Shown here piece by piece: positions 9,136 through 16,433 of a stretch of 64,000 nt of DNA. The stretch is from Longitalea luteola (GTDB taxonomy: Bacteria; Bacteroidota; Bacteroidia; Chitinophagales; Chitinophagaceae): assembly GCF_017356035.1 (NCBI RefSeq), contig NZ_JAFIQX010000002.1, positions 372,001-436,000 of the forward strand, written 5' to 3'. Below the pieces are notes generated by a model. The model saw nothing but the letters and a program-made list of their open reading frames with translations, ran no database searches and was not told where the DNA came from. Within the stretch, counting starts at the first letter, position 1. Each line of letters opens with the position of its first letter. Both the position numbers and the translations under genes were made by a program.

Positions 9136-9184
9136 ATTCACCATTCACCATTGACCATTGACCATTCACTATTGACCATTCACC
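9136..9184. repeat. Heptad-phased array, 7 units, ending exactly at a start codon
   Basis: Seven consecutive 7-base units (ATTCACC, ATTCACC, ATTGACC, ATTGACC, ATTCACT, ATTGACC, ATTCACC) end at 9184. The ATG of the next gene begins at 9185. The array therefore forms the entire translation-initiation region of that gene. Confidence 0.85.
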
Positions 9185-9649
9185 ATGCAAAACGCCTTTA
9201 CTACCTTAAGGATCATTCATATTGCCTTACTCAGTGGAATGCTTGCATTTAATATCGTTTCACTGATCATGGTAAGCGAAGGGTTTCCTGCTTTTGACGA
9301 ATCGGAGCAAAGGACCCTGCAGGCCGTTTGTATTTTGCTGTCGACGGTGTGCCTCGTAGCGGGTTTTCAGATCTTCAAGAAAAAGATGCTGGCGGCAAGG
9401 AACAGTCCTGAACCAGGAGAGAAAAGGATGGCCTTATACCGCACTGCCTGTATTTTGTGGTGGGCAATGATAGAAGCGCCAGGTATAATGGCGGGCATCG
9501 GTTTTATACTGACCAGCAATTATGCATTTTTTGCGTTGGCCGTCTTTCATTTGTTGATCATGCTGATCTTCACGCCGCGCAAGGCGAATATTATTGTGTT
9601 GCTGAATCTTAATAGTGAAGAGGTGACTATGTTGGAAGGGAGGCGTTGA
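9185..9649 (+). CDS. Small four-helix membrane protein of unknown function
   Basis: This 154-residue protein is not recognised as a named family. It has four hydrophobic segments (about residues 10-30, 45-65, 88-108, 112-132), a basic loop KKKMLAARNSPEPGEKR between helices 2 and 3, and a conserved-looking ILWWAMIEAPGIMAG motif at the start of helix 3. It follows DUF420 by 109 bases on the same strand and may be a late part of that unit. The ATG at 9185 directly abuts a heptad array. An inner-membrane location is inferred from composition. Confidence 0.7.
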   Translation: MQNAFTTLRIIHIALLSGMLAFNIVSLIMVSEGFPAFDESEQRTLQAVCILLSTVCLVAGFQIFKKKMLAARNSPEPGEKRMALYRTACILWWAMIEAPGIMAGIGFILTSNYAFFALAVFHLLIMLIFTPRKANIIVLLNLNSEEVTMLEGRR

Positions 9650-9653
9650 CATT

Positions 9654-9701
9654 AAGTTTCTTAGTTATTCAGTTCATAAGTTATTCAGTTCATAAGTTGA
9701 A
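9654..9701. repeat. Octad-phased array, 6 units (NAGTTNNT)
   Basis: Six 8-base units run in phase from 9654: AAGTTTCT, TAGTTATT, CAGTTCAT, AAGTTATT, CAGTTCAT, AAGTTGAA. They directly follow the stop codon of the membrane protein gene. Confidence 0.8.
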
Positions 9702-9831
9702 AAGGAAGAGTTGGAAGGTGTGGGAGTGGGGAAGCAGGATGTAAGAAATTGGCCATAAAGAGCAGTGACGCACGGAATATCAGCGTTTTCCGTTTCCCGT
9801 CTGCCGATTTATCCGCGGCCTTGCGAAGACG

Positions 9832-9939
9832 GATTGACGATTGACGATTGATGATTGACGATTGCCCCCGCCTTCGCTTACGCTTCGGACGGGCAAGGAT
9901 TGACGGTTCACGGTTGACTATTCACCATTGACCATTCAC
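9832..9939. repeat. Two heptad-phased blocks (GATTGAC / NNTTSAC)
   Basis: Positions 9832-9866 hold five 7-base units (GATTGAC, GATTGAC, GATTGAT, GATTGAC, GATTGCC). After a GC-rich spacer, 9898-9939 holds six more (GATTGAC, GGTTCAC, GGTTGAC, TATTCAC, CATTGAC, CATTCAC). The whole 9650-9968 gap has no gene. Confidence 0.8.
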
Positions 9940-9968
9940 AACATTGACTACGATAAGAAATTCGAAAT

Positions 9969-10979
9969 ATGAAGCAATTAGTTTGTATCACGCCGGGCCA
10001 GTTGGAATATCAAAATGGCCAGCAACCCGTTGTAAAGGAAAATCAATCGCTGCTTAAAATAAAACGTATAGGTATTTGCGGCACCGATCTGCACGCGTAT
10101 GAAGGTACCCAGCCGTTCTTCAATTATCCCCGCATCCTGGGGCATGAACTGGCCGCAGAATATGTATCGGGCGATGCACCCGGCTTTACGCCCGGCGAAG
10201 CCGTTACCATCATTCCCTATTTTAACTGCGGAAAATGTATTGCCTGCCGCAGTGGTAAACCCAATTGCTGCACCAGCATCAATGTATGCGGTGTGCATGT
10301 TGATGGCGGCATGCGTGAATACCTGGTAGTTCCATCTTACTCTTTATTGCATGGCGACGGATTGAGCTTTGATGAACTGGCGCTGGTAGAACCATTGGCC
10401 ATCGGCGCCCATGGTGTACGCCGCGCAGGTGTACAACCTGGTGAATTTGTACTGGTGATCGGGGCCGGACCGATCGGTCTGGGTATAATGGAATTTGCCC
10501 GCATCGCCGGTGGACAGGTAATTGCCATGGATATTAATGAGCAACGTCTGAATTTCTGCCGTGAAAAACTGCAGGTAGCCCATACTATCAATGCCGCTGC
10601 AGATGATGTGATGAAACGTTTGCAGGAGATCACCAGTAACGACATGCCAACCGTAGTCATTGATGCCACCGGAAGTTTAAAAGCCATTAACAATGCTTTT
10701 CAGTATATGGCGCATGGCGCCCGCTATGTGCTGGTCGGATTGCAAAAGAACGAGATCAGCTTTTCACATCCTGAATTTCATAAGCGCGAAGCCACATTGA
10801 TGAGCAGCCGGAATGCCACAAAAGAAGATTTTGACCTGGTGATCCAGAGCATGAAGAAGGGATTGGTAAATCCTGCCACTTATATTACCCACCGCGTATT
10901 GTTCGACAATGTAAAAAATGAATTTGCCAGCTGGCTGAAACCGGAGACGGGCGTTATTAAGGCGATGGTCGAGTTATAG
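9969..10979 (+). CDS. Zinc-dependent medium-chain alcohol/polyol dehydrogenase
   Basis: This 336-residue member of the MDR superfamily (COG1063, sorbitol/threonine dehydrogenase-like) has the catalytic zinc ligands Cys37, His59 and Glu60 (GICGTD, ILGHE) and the structural zinc cysteines Cys87, Cys90, Cys93 and Cys101. A Rossmann motif GAGPIGLG around residues 165-172 followed by an acidic AMDIN suggests NAD binding. It oxidises an alcohol or sugar alcohol; the substrate cannot be told from sequence. It stands alone, flanked by repeat arrays, so context gives no help. Start ATG at 9969. Confidence 0.88.
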   Translation: MKQLVCITPGQLEYQNGQQPVVKENQSLLKIKRIGICGTDLHAYEGTQPFFNYPRILGHELAAEYVSGDAPGFTPGEAVTIIPYFNCGKCIACRSGKPNCCTSINVCGVHVDGGMREYLVVPSYSLLHGDGLSFDELALVEPLAIGAHGVRRAGVQPGEFVLVIGAGPIGLGIMEFARIAGGQVIAMDINEQRLNFCREKLQVAHTINAAADDVMKRLQEITSNDMPTVVIDATGSLKAINNAFQYMAHGARYVLVGLQKNEISFSHPEFHKREATLMSSRNATKEDFDLVIQSMKKGLVNPATYITHRVLFDNVKNEFASWLKPETGVIKAMVEL

Positions 10980-11020
10980 GTAATGGCAAAAAGGCTAATT
11001 AGTAAATGTGAAAATGGAGC

Positions 11021-11111
11021 GTTTGTAATTTGTGGTTTGTGGTTTGTGGTTTGTAGTTTGCCGTTTCACGATTGTCGACTGATGATTGACGATTGACGAC
11101 TGCCGTTTCCC
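11021..11111. repeat. Heptad-phased array, 13 units (GNTTGNN)
   Basis: Thirteen 7-base units run without a phase break: GTTTGTA, ATTTGTG, GTTTGTG, GTTTGTG, GTTTGTA, GTTTGCC, GTTTCAC, GATTGTC, GACTGAT, GATTGAC, GATTGAC, GACTGCC, GTTTCCC. The words drift from GTTTG-type to GATTG-type while the period is kept. The array lies between convergent genes. Confidence 0.85.
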
Positions 11112-11116
11112 AATTA

Positions 11117-11512
11117 TCACAATTCCGTCGACGGATCCCAGAACAGTTTCTTAAAATCGACAACGACATCGTTTTTAACCTTCACGCCTTCTTTCTTCAA
11201 CTGCGCTTCCATTTTCGAAGGCGGGTTAAAATGATGTTTGCCGGTGAGCATGCCATTACGGTTAACTACGCGGTGGGCGGGCACTTTGGGTTTGGCCGCA
11301 TCAGCCGCATGCATGGCCCAGCCTACCATCCGTGCCGATAGTTTGGTGCCGAGGCAGGAAGCAATGGCCCCATAAGAAGTAACGCGTCCTTTCGGGATCT
11401 GCCGGGCCACTTCAAACACCAGTTCAAAGAACGAATGGTCTTTCTGGCCCGAAGGATTTACGGTGGTGAGCTTTTCCCTGGCAGGTTTACTGTTTTTTTT
11501 GCGAGGTGCCAT
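11117..11512 (-). CDS. Alkyltransferase-like protein (MGMT family, active-site Cys replaced by Ala)
   Basis: This 131-residue protein has the DNA-binding domain of O6-alkylguanine-DNA alkyltransferase: RQIPKGRVTSYGAIA helix-turn-helix, then ARMVGWAMHAA. The alkyl-acceptor motif PCHRV reads PAHRV, with Ala79 in place of the reactive Cys. It therefore belongs to the alkyltransferase-like (ATL) group, which binds O6-alkylguanine and recruits nucleotide excision repair instead of repairing directly. The start at 11512 (MAPRKKNSK) lies inside the 3' end of the DUF5522 gene, overlapping by 26 bases, so the two are probably translationally coupled. A longer frame to 11560 is less likely. Confidence 0.88.
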   Translation of the reverse strand: MAPRKKNSKPAREKLTTVNPSGQKDHSFFELVFEVARQIPKGRVTSYGAIASCLGTKLSARMVGWAMHAADAAKPKVPAHRVVNRNGMLTGKHHFNPPSKMEAQLKKEGVKVKNDVVVDFKKLFWDPSTEL

Positions 11513-11696
11513 CTTGTTTATGTTGATTGAGCAACTGGGTTTTACGCGGCTCAGGAACATTTACATATTCAAACGGGCAGTGCCGGCATCCATTTCCGCA
11601 GCAATAGCCTCTTTCGAGGTGATATTCGGCTGTAAGCACAATGTATCCCTGTTCGTTATAATAGAAATCAACTCCTTCGGTCAGCTTCTTCTTCAA
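11487..11696 (-). CDS. DUF5522 cysteine-rich small protein
   Basis: This 69-residue protein matches the DUF5522 pattern: FYYNEQGYIVLTAEYHLERG followed by CCGNGCRHCPFEY. The four cysteines suggest a zinc or iron-sulfur site; the function is not known. It overlaps trmB by 29 bases upstream and the alkyltransferase-like gene by 26 bases downstream, so three genes form one tight operon. The C-terminal tail is basic and Gln-rich. Confidence 0.85.
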   Translation of the reverse strand: MKKKLTEGVDFYYNEQGYIVLTAEYHLERGYCCGNGCRHCPFEYVNVPEPRKTQLLNQHKQDGTSQKKQ

Positions 11697-12381
11697 GCAA
11701 TAAAAGTTTTAAAGCACTTTCTTTATCGGGCAACGGCGTTGCCGGCAGCACGAACTGTAAATAATGCACTCTGTTGCTTTGCGCAATGTCGAGGCTTTCG
11801 TAATGCGTTTTTATTTGCAATACTTCGCTTACCGGTCCTTCGGCATATACGTCATCAATATCCTGGATCAGCGGCAGATCATACAGGTCGATCACCCATT
11901 TGGTGAACCGGTACAGGCTCGGCGAATCGGTTTTCAGGTGTACATAACCACCCGGCTTCATTATTTGTTGATACAGGCGCAGGAATTTGGGGTGGGTGAG
12001 TCTTTTCCGGGCTTTAGAGGTCCTTAGCTGCGGATCCGGGAACGTAAGCCAGATCTCCGATACTTCACCAGGTTCGAAATAAGTGCCGATACGATCGATC
12101 TGGGTGCGCAGGAAGCCAACATTGCTCAGGTTTTCCTGCAGGGCTTTTTTGGCGCCTACCCAAATGCGGTTCCCTTTCAGGTCAACACCCAGAAAATTGC
12201 GTTGAGGGAACAGCCGGCCCAAACCTACGGCGTACTCTCCTTTGCCACAGGCCAGTTCGAGCGTGATGGGATTGTTGTTATGGAAAAAGTTTTTCCAGTT
12301 GCCCGGCATATTTTCGGGGTACTGCAGCACATTGGAGAACGTGCTTACTTCTGCAAAGCGTTGTAATTTTTTCTGACCCAT
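11668..12381 (-). CDS. trmB: tRNA (guanine-N7-)-methyltransferase TrmB
   Basis: This 237-residue class I SAM methyltransferase makes m7G46 in the variable loop of tRNAs. The SAM motif LELACGKGEY is near residue 42, and the TrmB signature IWLTFPDPQLRTSKARKRLTHP follows in the middle; the catalytic Asp is in the FPDP motif. It is the first gene of an overlapping operon with DUF5522 and the alkyltransferase-like protein. It lies just downstream, on the same strand, of two tRNA-like RNA genes, but a terminator hairpin at 12459-12501 separates them. Length is normal. Confidence 0.93.
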   Translation of the reverse strand: MGQKKLQRFAEVSTFSNVLQYPENMPGNWKNFFHNNNPITLELACGKGEYAVGLGRLFPQRNFLGVDLKGNRIWVGAKKALQENLSNVGFLRTQIDRIGTYFEPGEVSEIWLTFPDPQLRTSKARKRLTHPKFLRLYQQIMKPGGYVHLKTDSPSLYRFTKWVIDLYDLPLIQDIDDVYAEGPVSEVLQIKTHYESLDIAQSNRVHYLQFVLPATPLPDKESALKLLLLEEEADRRS

Positions 12382-12458
12382 GAAGCGGCAAAAATAGGCG
12401 AGAAAAATGAATGGAAAAAAGGCGGCAACAGAAGTTGATCAGAAAGCCATTTAAACTA

Positions 12459-12501
12459 AAATGCCGCCTCTGTATTGGCTGTCAATACAAAGACGGCATT
12501 T
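12459..12501 (-). terminator. Terminator hairpin downstream of the tRNA-like genes
   Basis: A 19-bp inverted repeat (12459-12477 and 12483-12501, 17 of 19 pairs matched, 5-base loop) is followed on the minus strand by a T-rich stretch. It begins 5 bases after the 3' end of the nearer tRNA-like element, so it likely ends that transcript before trmB. Confidence 0.8.
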
Positions 12502-12506
12502 GAAGC

Positions 12507-12673
12507 TGTAGAGGGAGGATTCGAACCTCCACGGGGCAGTTAGCCATGGCGCAATTCTGTGGTGGTCAACCCCAGTCGGCTTAATTGCTTAAACCGGCAT
12601 TACACCACGTTTATCCCGAACTCCCCACCCCCGAGACAAGAGGGCATGTCTGCCAAAGTTCCATCACTCCACA
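12507..12673 (-). ncRNA. tRNA-like RNA 1 with a large structured variable region
   Basis: Read on the minus strand, this has a full tRNA core. The acceptor stem TGTGGAG (12673-12667) pairs with CTCTACA (12513-12507). A class II D-arm runs ATG-GAACTTTGGCAGA-CAT. The anticodon arm CCCTC-TTGTCTC-GGGGG gives a formal GUC triplet at 12637-12635. The T-arm is GGAGG-TTCGAAT-CCTCC at 12530-12514. CCA is not encoded; base 73 would be G. Between anticodon and T-arm lies a 97-base insertion instead of a 4-20 base variable arm. It closes with GGGGAGTT/AACTGCCCC and holds an inner stem (12559-12563 with 12604-12608) and a hairpin at 12577-12596 with a GCAA tetraloop. Residue 37 is T, unusual for decoding. 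Function unknown. Confidence 0.7.
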
Positions 12674-12700
12674 AGATAAAACGTGTAAAAAAAAAGCTGC

Positions 12701-12831
12701 TGTAGGAGGAGGATTCGAACCTCCACGGGGTTGTTAGCCACGCTAAAAGCGCAATTTGTCCTTCCTGGCGAACCAGTACTCCCCACCCTCGAGACAAGAG
12801 GGCATGTCTGCCAAAGTTCCATCACCCCACA
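12701..12831 (-). ncRNA. tRNA-like RNA 2 with a large structured variable region
   Basis: This is a tandem relative of the element 27 bases away. Acceptor stem TGTGGGG (12831-12825) pairs with TCCTACA (12707-12701); relative to copy 1, positions 6-67 change from A-U to G-C and 7-66 from G-C to G-U, so pairing is kept. The D-arm, 7-base loop TTGTCTC and T-arm are identical to copy 1. The insertion is 61 bases and folds differently: an outer GGGG/CCCC, a CTGG-TTCG-CCAG hairpin (12765-12776) and a CGC-TTTTA-GCG hairpin (12741-12751). The blocks complementary to GTTAGCCA (12733-12740) and GCGCAATT (12749-12756) are shared with copy 1. After the 3' end comes a T9 run (12686-12695 region), so it may end separately. 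Confidence 0.7.
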
Positions 12832-12913
12832 GTATATTTCGCTGTTTAAAGAACTATTTCATAGCAATATTAAAGAAATTGCCAGTATTGTTGTAAATTA
12901 TTCAAGAAAAATT

Positions 12914-12943
12914 TTGAAAGTTTCGACAATATATAAATATTTG
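12914..12943 (+). promoter_or_regulatory. Probable promoter of the Lrp-type regulator
   Basis: TTG at 12914-12916 and AATATTTG at 12936-12943 (one base off TAnnTTTG) are 19 bases apart, fitting the Bacteroidota primary sigma consensus. They lie 38 bases upstream of the regulator start. The tRNA-like pair diverges from the same spacer. Confidence 0.5.
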
Positions 12944-12981
12944 CACACTTAGTTGAAATTTGTAAAAAAACGATTGCAAAA

Positions 12982-13452
12982 ATGGCAGCTAAATTGAATT
13001 TGGATAAACTGGACCTGCAGATAATCCACGAGATGATGGACAATGCAGAAATCTCCTATGCAGATCTGGGTAAGAAGCTTTTTGTTTCCGGTGGTACTAT
13101 CCATGTACGCATAAAAAAATTGCAGGAAGCGGGTATTGTCAAAGGTACAAAATTAAATGTGGACCTTAAAGCGCTCGGATATGATGTCATTGCATTTATT
13201 GGCATATATCTTGAGAAAAGCTCCCTGTACGATTCAGTAGCCAAAGAACTGCAGCGCATCCCCGAAATTGTACGATTAAATTACACCACAGGAAATTACA
13301 GCATGTTTGCTGAAATAGTTTGTAAAGACATTAATCAATTACGCTTTGTGTTGCACGATGAGTTACAGAAGATAAAAGGAATTGAACGCACCGAAACGTT
13401 TATTTCCCTTGAAGAAAGCTTCAGCCGTAATGTTCAGGTCTTTACCCAGTAG
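12982..13452 (+). CDS. Lrp/AsnC family transcriptional regulator
   Basis: This 156-residue regulator has an N-terminal winged helix-turn-helix (LDLQIIHEMMDNAEISYADL...VSGGTIHVRIKKLQEAGIV) and a C-terminal RAM/AsnC ligand domain from about residue 65. Lrp-type proteins form octamers and bind amino acids or related metabolites. Its effector and targets cannot be told; it is transcribed away from the tRNA-like genes and sits next to no amino-acid gene. Length and domain order are normal. The start ATG at 12982 follows an A-rich leader. Confidence 0.93.
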   Translation: MAAKLNLDKLDLQIIHEMMDNAEISYADLGKKLFVSGGTIHVRIKKLQEAGIVKGTKLNVDLKALGYDVIAFIGIYLEKSSLYDSVAKELQRIPEIVRLNYTTGNYSMFAEIVCKDINQLRFVLHDELQKIKGIERTETFISLEESFSRNVQVFTQ

Positions 13453-13537
13453 CCACTATCTTTAGCGGTACCTGTATACCAACCATTTGCCTGTAGCGTT
13501 AGTAAAATGTATTTTTTATCAAATATCTATACCTCTT

Positions 13538-13951
13538 ATGAAAAAAATTATCCTGTTTGGTTTGGCCTCCGTACTCGCGCTTACGGTAACAGTTGGTTGT
13601 AAAAAGAAAAAAGATGGTGGAAATGACAGATGTGGAGAATCAGAAATAAAAGTAATAACTATTCCTGCTAACGGAACTATAGATCCTCCAGCCCCCGGTA
13701 CTTCCTTTCCTTTAGTCGTAAATATCGAAGCCATGCCAGGCACAGGCGCTTCCATAACAGTTACTGCCAGAACGGAAGGTGGCAGTTCAACCACTTATTT
13801 TACGACAACACTCGAGAATGCGTTATCTTCTAACAATTTTACGATCACGAATACTCCGGCAGGTACAAGCTGCGTGGTAGATGTTACAGTAACATCCAAA
13901 ACCTGCAATACCAATCAGTGGAAAGGCAGCTACCGTTATTCGGCAAAATAA
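13538..13951 (+). CDS. Secreted lipoprotein of unknown function
   Basis: This 137-residue protein begins MKKIILFGLASVLALTVTVGC, a signal peptide ending in a lipobox with Cys21 and followed by a KKKK run. The rest is Thr/Ser-rich, likely beta-structured, with three further cysteines that could form disulfides. No family recognised. The ATG at 13538 is chosen because it gives a proper signal peptide; a longer frame from 13487 would bury it. It is monocistronic and faces the converging permease gene across an inverted repeat. Confidence 0.75.
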   Translation: MKKIILFGLASVLALTVTVGCKKKKDGGNDRCGESEIKVITIPANGTIDPPAPGTSFPLVVNIEAMPGTGASITVTARTEGGSSTTYFTTTLENALSSNNFTITNTPAGTSCVVDVTVTSKTCNTNQWKGSYRYSAK

Positions 13952-13954
13952 AAA

Positions 13955-14076
13955 CAGTTACCGGTTACCGGGTACCTGTTGCCGGGAATTACAGTTGCAG
14001 TGCAAACCGCAGTCGTACAAAGCTTACAACTGTAGCGAGCCAAGCGAAAAGGGTTCGGAAACTGGTACCCGGTAAC
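13955..14076. repeat. Heptad-phased inverted repeat between convergent genes
   Basis: The left arm holds 7-base units CAGTTAC, CGGTTAC, CGGGTAC, CTGTTGC, CGGGAAT from 13955. A right arm near 14061-14085 contains the complement: 13 bases at 13964-13976 match 14064-14076 exactly in reverse complement. It could fold as a long hairpin and end both convergent transcripts. Confidence 0.7.
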
Positions 14077-14085
14077 TGGCAGGTT

Positions 14086-15183
14086 TTATTCCTTCACCTG
14101 CAAGGCATCCCGCAAGCCATTACCGAGCATATTGAATGCAAGTACCAGTAACATGATGGCAAATCCGGGCGCAAGGGCCAGCATAGGATTATGCGTAATA
14201 ATAAAATTGTAGTTTTCCTTGATCATTAATCCCCAGCTTGGCTGCGGGGGTTGAACGCCAACGCCCAAAAAGCTTAAACCCGCTTCGATCACAATTGCCG
14301 ACGCAAAATTAGAAGCTGCTACTACCATAACCGGCCCCATTACATTGGGCAGCACATGGCGTATAATGATGCGGGTATGTGAAAAACCCAGTGCTTTGGC
14401 CGCTTCCACATATTCCAGCTCACGCACACTTAAGACCTGGCCGCGAATGATGCGCGCCACACTCACCCACATGGTGAGGCCGATGGCTACAAACACCTGC
14501 CAAAAACCTTTGCCCAATATTAATGTGATGGCAAAAACAAGCAGGAGGGTAGGTATGCTCCAGATCACATTGATGAACCACATAATGGCATCATCGGTCC
14601 GGCCCCTGAAATAACCTGCCAGCGCACCCAGTAACACACCTATACTCAATGAAATAAGTACGGTTACCAAACCAACGCCCAGACTTACCCGAACGCCTAC
14701 CAGCAGCCGGCTTAAAATATCACGGCCGTACTTATCGGTTCCCAGCCGGAACTTTTTGCTGATGACTTTGAACGTACCGGAATCTGTCCCTTCCTGCCAG
14801 CGGGTTCTGGAAACAGGGAAGGCCACCCTTTCGGTAATACCTTCGTCGATGTATTGCTGAATGATGATACTATCCTTTTGTTGTTGATAGCTTTGAATGG
14901 GGATGTACTGGTATTTGTCTTCCTCACCAAAGAAAAGCCGCTCAAAAAAAGAGGCAGCGCCAATTTTTCTTTCCCGGGGTAATTGAAGGAATAACTGCCT
15001 ATAGCCAGGTTGCTGACCGCCTATTTCCACCACCATTCTGTTGGCATTGGGCGAACCATCGGGCGCCAGCAGGTAAGCAAATACAGCTACCAGTATAGCC
15101 AGAACGATAATAGTAATACCGATCAGTGCGCCTTTGTTTCGTTTAAGTCGCCGCCAGGTTGTTCTTGTGGTGGCAGAATTCAT
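14086..15183 (-). CDS. OppC/DppC-type ABC transporter permease
   Basis: This 365-residue inner-membrane permease of the oligopeptide/nickel family (BPD_transp_1 domain in the C-terminal 200 residues) has the coupling EAA-type loop EAAKALGFSHTRIIIRHVLPN and about six helices. The first helix is followed by a periplasmic region of some 120 residues, longer than usual. It would move peptides with a partner OppB permease, two ATPases and a binding protein, none of which are encoded nearby, so the system is split. The start at 15183 (MNSATTRTTWRRLKRNKG) is preferred over an extension into the repeat array. Confidence 0.88.
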   Translation of the reverse strand: MNSATTRTTWRRLKRNKGALIGITIIVLAILVAVFAYLLAPDGSPNANRMVVEIGGQQPGYRQLFLQLPRERKIGAASFFERLFFGEEDKYQYIPIQSYQQQKDSIIIQQYIDEGITERVAFPVSRTRWQEGTDSGTFKVISKKFRLGTDKYGRDILSRLLVGVRVSLGVGLVTVLISLSIGVLLGALAGYFRGRTDDAIMWFINVIWSIPTLLLVFAITLILGKGFWQVFVAIGLTMWVSVARIIRGQVLSVRELEYVEAAKALGFSHTRIIIRHVLPNVMGPVMVVAASNFASAIVIEAGLSFLGVGVQPPQPSWGLMIKENYNFIITHNPMLALAPGFAIMLLVLAFNMLGNGLRDALQVKE

Positions 15184-15186
15184 ATT

Positions 15187-15256
15187 GTTACATGTTACAG
15201 GTTGCAGGTTACAAGTTTCAAAAGCTCCCTGTAACATGAAGCTTGTAACCTGTAAC
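15187..15256. repeat. Heptad-phased array, 10 units, with self-complementary halves
   Basis: Ten units of exactly 7 bases fill the 75-base gap between the permease and glycosyltransferase genes: GTTACAT, GTTACAG, GTTGCAG, GTTACAA, GTTTCAA, AAGCTCC, CTGTAAC, ATGAAGC, TTGTAAC, CTGTAAC. The second half is complementary to the first. Confidence 0.85.
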
Positions 15257-15258
15257 GG

Positions 15259-16410
15259 TTATTTTTTTATGCGTCTTCCCTTCCAGTCATAATGCCCGAA
15301 TTTGCCCAGCCAGCCTGCAATGATCGTATAACCAATATGCAGGGGTTGTAAAAAAGGAAAGTACTTCATTAACTTTTGCTGACCAAAAAAGATGGCGACC
15401 GAATTTACAAACGGGAATTCGATCAACACTTTGGCCAGTAACAGCAGCAGCACCAGAAACCCCCAGATGCTTTTCCAGAAGGCTGCAATGGCGCCCACCA
15501 GAAAACATACATTCAACAGGTATACGAGCAGTAATACCCAGAAGATGCGTTTATCGTCATACTTGTCGGCTTTGCTGGCCCAGCGAATGCGCTGGTGAAA
15601 GAACTGCTTCCAACTGGCAGCCGGCTCCGTAGTGACGATGGCGTGGCGGTTCTTCAGGTAGTAGACCTTATCCGGATATTGTTTGAAGATCTTATGCATT
15701 AACAGCATATCGTCGCCGGAAGCAATGGCATCTATGTCGTTAAAGCCGTTTACTTCATAAAATGCCGCTTTCTCATAAGCGAGGTTGGCGCCATTGCACA
15801 TACTGTGGAACCGCTTGTATACCGATGCGGCTGTGATGCCCTGCAGCGTTAGAAAATCCAGGCTTTGAAAAACAGATAATAAAGAAGACTGGTTATAAAA
15901 GGTTACGGGAGCTGCTATGAATTTGGCTTCATGGCTTTGGTAGAACGCTGCAATGGTTTGCAGCCAGCGGGGATCAAAACGGCAATCTGCATCGGTGGTT
16001 ACGATCAATTGTCCGGCTGCAGCATGAATGCCGGTCTCGATGGCCTTTTTCTTATAAGAAGCTATCACCCTATTTTCCTCAATGTGATCCTGTAATTGAA
16101 GCGATTTAAGCGGAAGGTCTGCAAAGCTATGCTCCTGTAATAATGTCCAGGTACTATCGGTGGAATGATCGTCGATAATAATCACTTCGTATAATGATTT
16201 GGGATATTGCTGATCCTGTAAGGACTGTAACAACTGGGGAATGTTCTTTTCCTCGTTGCGGGCTGCAATGATGACCGAGATGAGAACTGATGCCTCCTTT
16301 TCTGATAAAGCAAATTGCGGCAGCTTATTCCATGCACTATGATAATAGGCTATCAGTACTGCATATACCACCATTAGCAAAAAGAACAGGAAGAAGAAAA
16401 GCGGCATCAT
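15259..16410 (-). CDS. Membrane-anchored family 2 glycosyltransferase
   Basis: This 383-residue COG1215-type enzyme has one N-terminal helix, a GT-A domain and two or three C-terminal helices. Visible motifs are VSVIIAARNEEKNI (nucleotide binding), IIIDDHSTD, TTDADCRF (DxD metal site) and QRIRWASK (the QxxRW-like acceptor motif). It transfers a sugar from a nucleotide donor at the inner membrane; the product is unknown. The alpha/beta hydrolase gene lies 24 bases upstream on the same strand, so they are probably cotranscribed. Start ATG at 16410. Confidence 0.9.
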   Translation of the reverse strand: MMPLFFFLFFLLMVVYAVLIAYYHSAWNKLPQFALSEKEASVLISVIIAARNEEKNIPQLLQSLQDQQYPKSLYEVIIIDDHSTDSTWTLLQEHSFADLPLKSLQLQDHIEENRVIASYKKKAIETGIHAAAGQLIVTTDADCRFDPRWLQTIAAFYQSHEAKFIAAPVTFYNQSSLLSVFQSLDFLTLQGITAASVYKRFHSMCNGANLAYEKAAFYEVNGFNDIDAIASGDDMLLMHKIFKQYPDKVYYLKNRHAIVTTEPAASWKQFFHQRIRWASKADKYDDKRIFWVLLLVYLLNVCFLVGAIAAFWKSIWGFLVLLLLLAKVLIEFPFVNSVAIFFGQQKLMKYFPFLQPLHIGYTIIAGWLGKFGHYDWKGRRIKK

Positions 16411-16433
16411 TCAATTGGATTTGGAAATAGATT

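Noticed and set aside
12507-12831. Ordinary tRNA-Asp(GUC) genes
   Set aside because: The D-arm is class II, residue 37 is a pyrimidine, and 61-97 bases lie between the anticodon stem and T-stem, which does not fit tRNA-Asp.
12600-12952. Short open frames across the tRNA-like elements on both strands
   Set aside because: They run through stem-forming RNA sequence and share no likeness to proteins; the RNA structure explains the conservation between copies.
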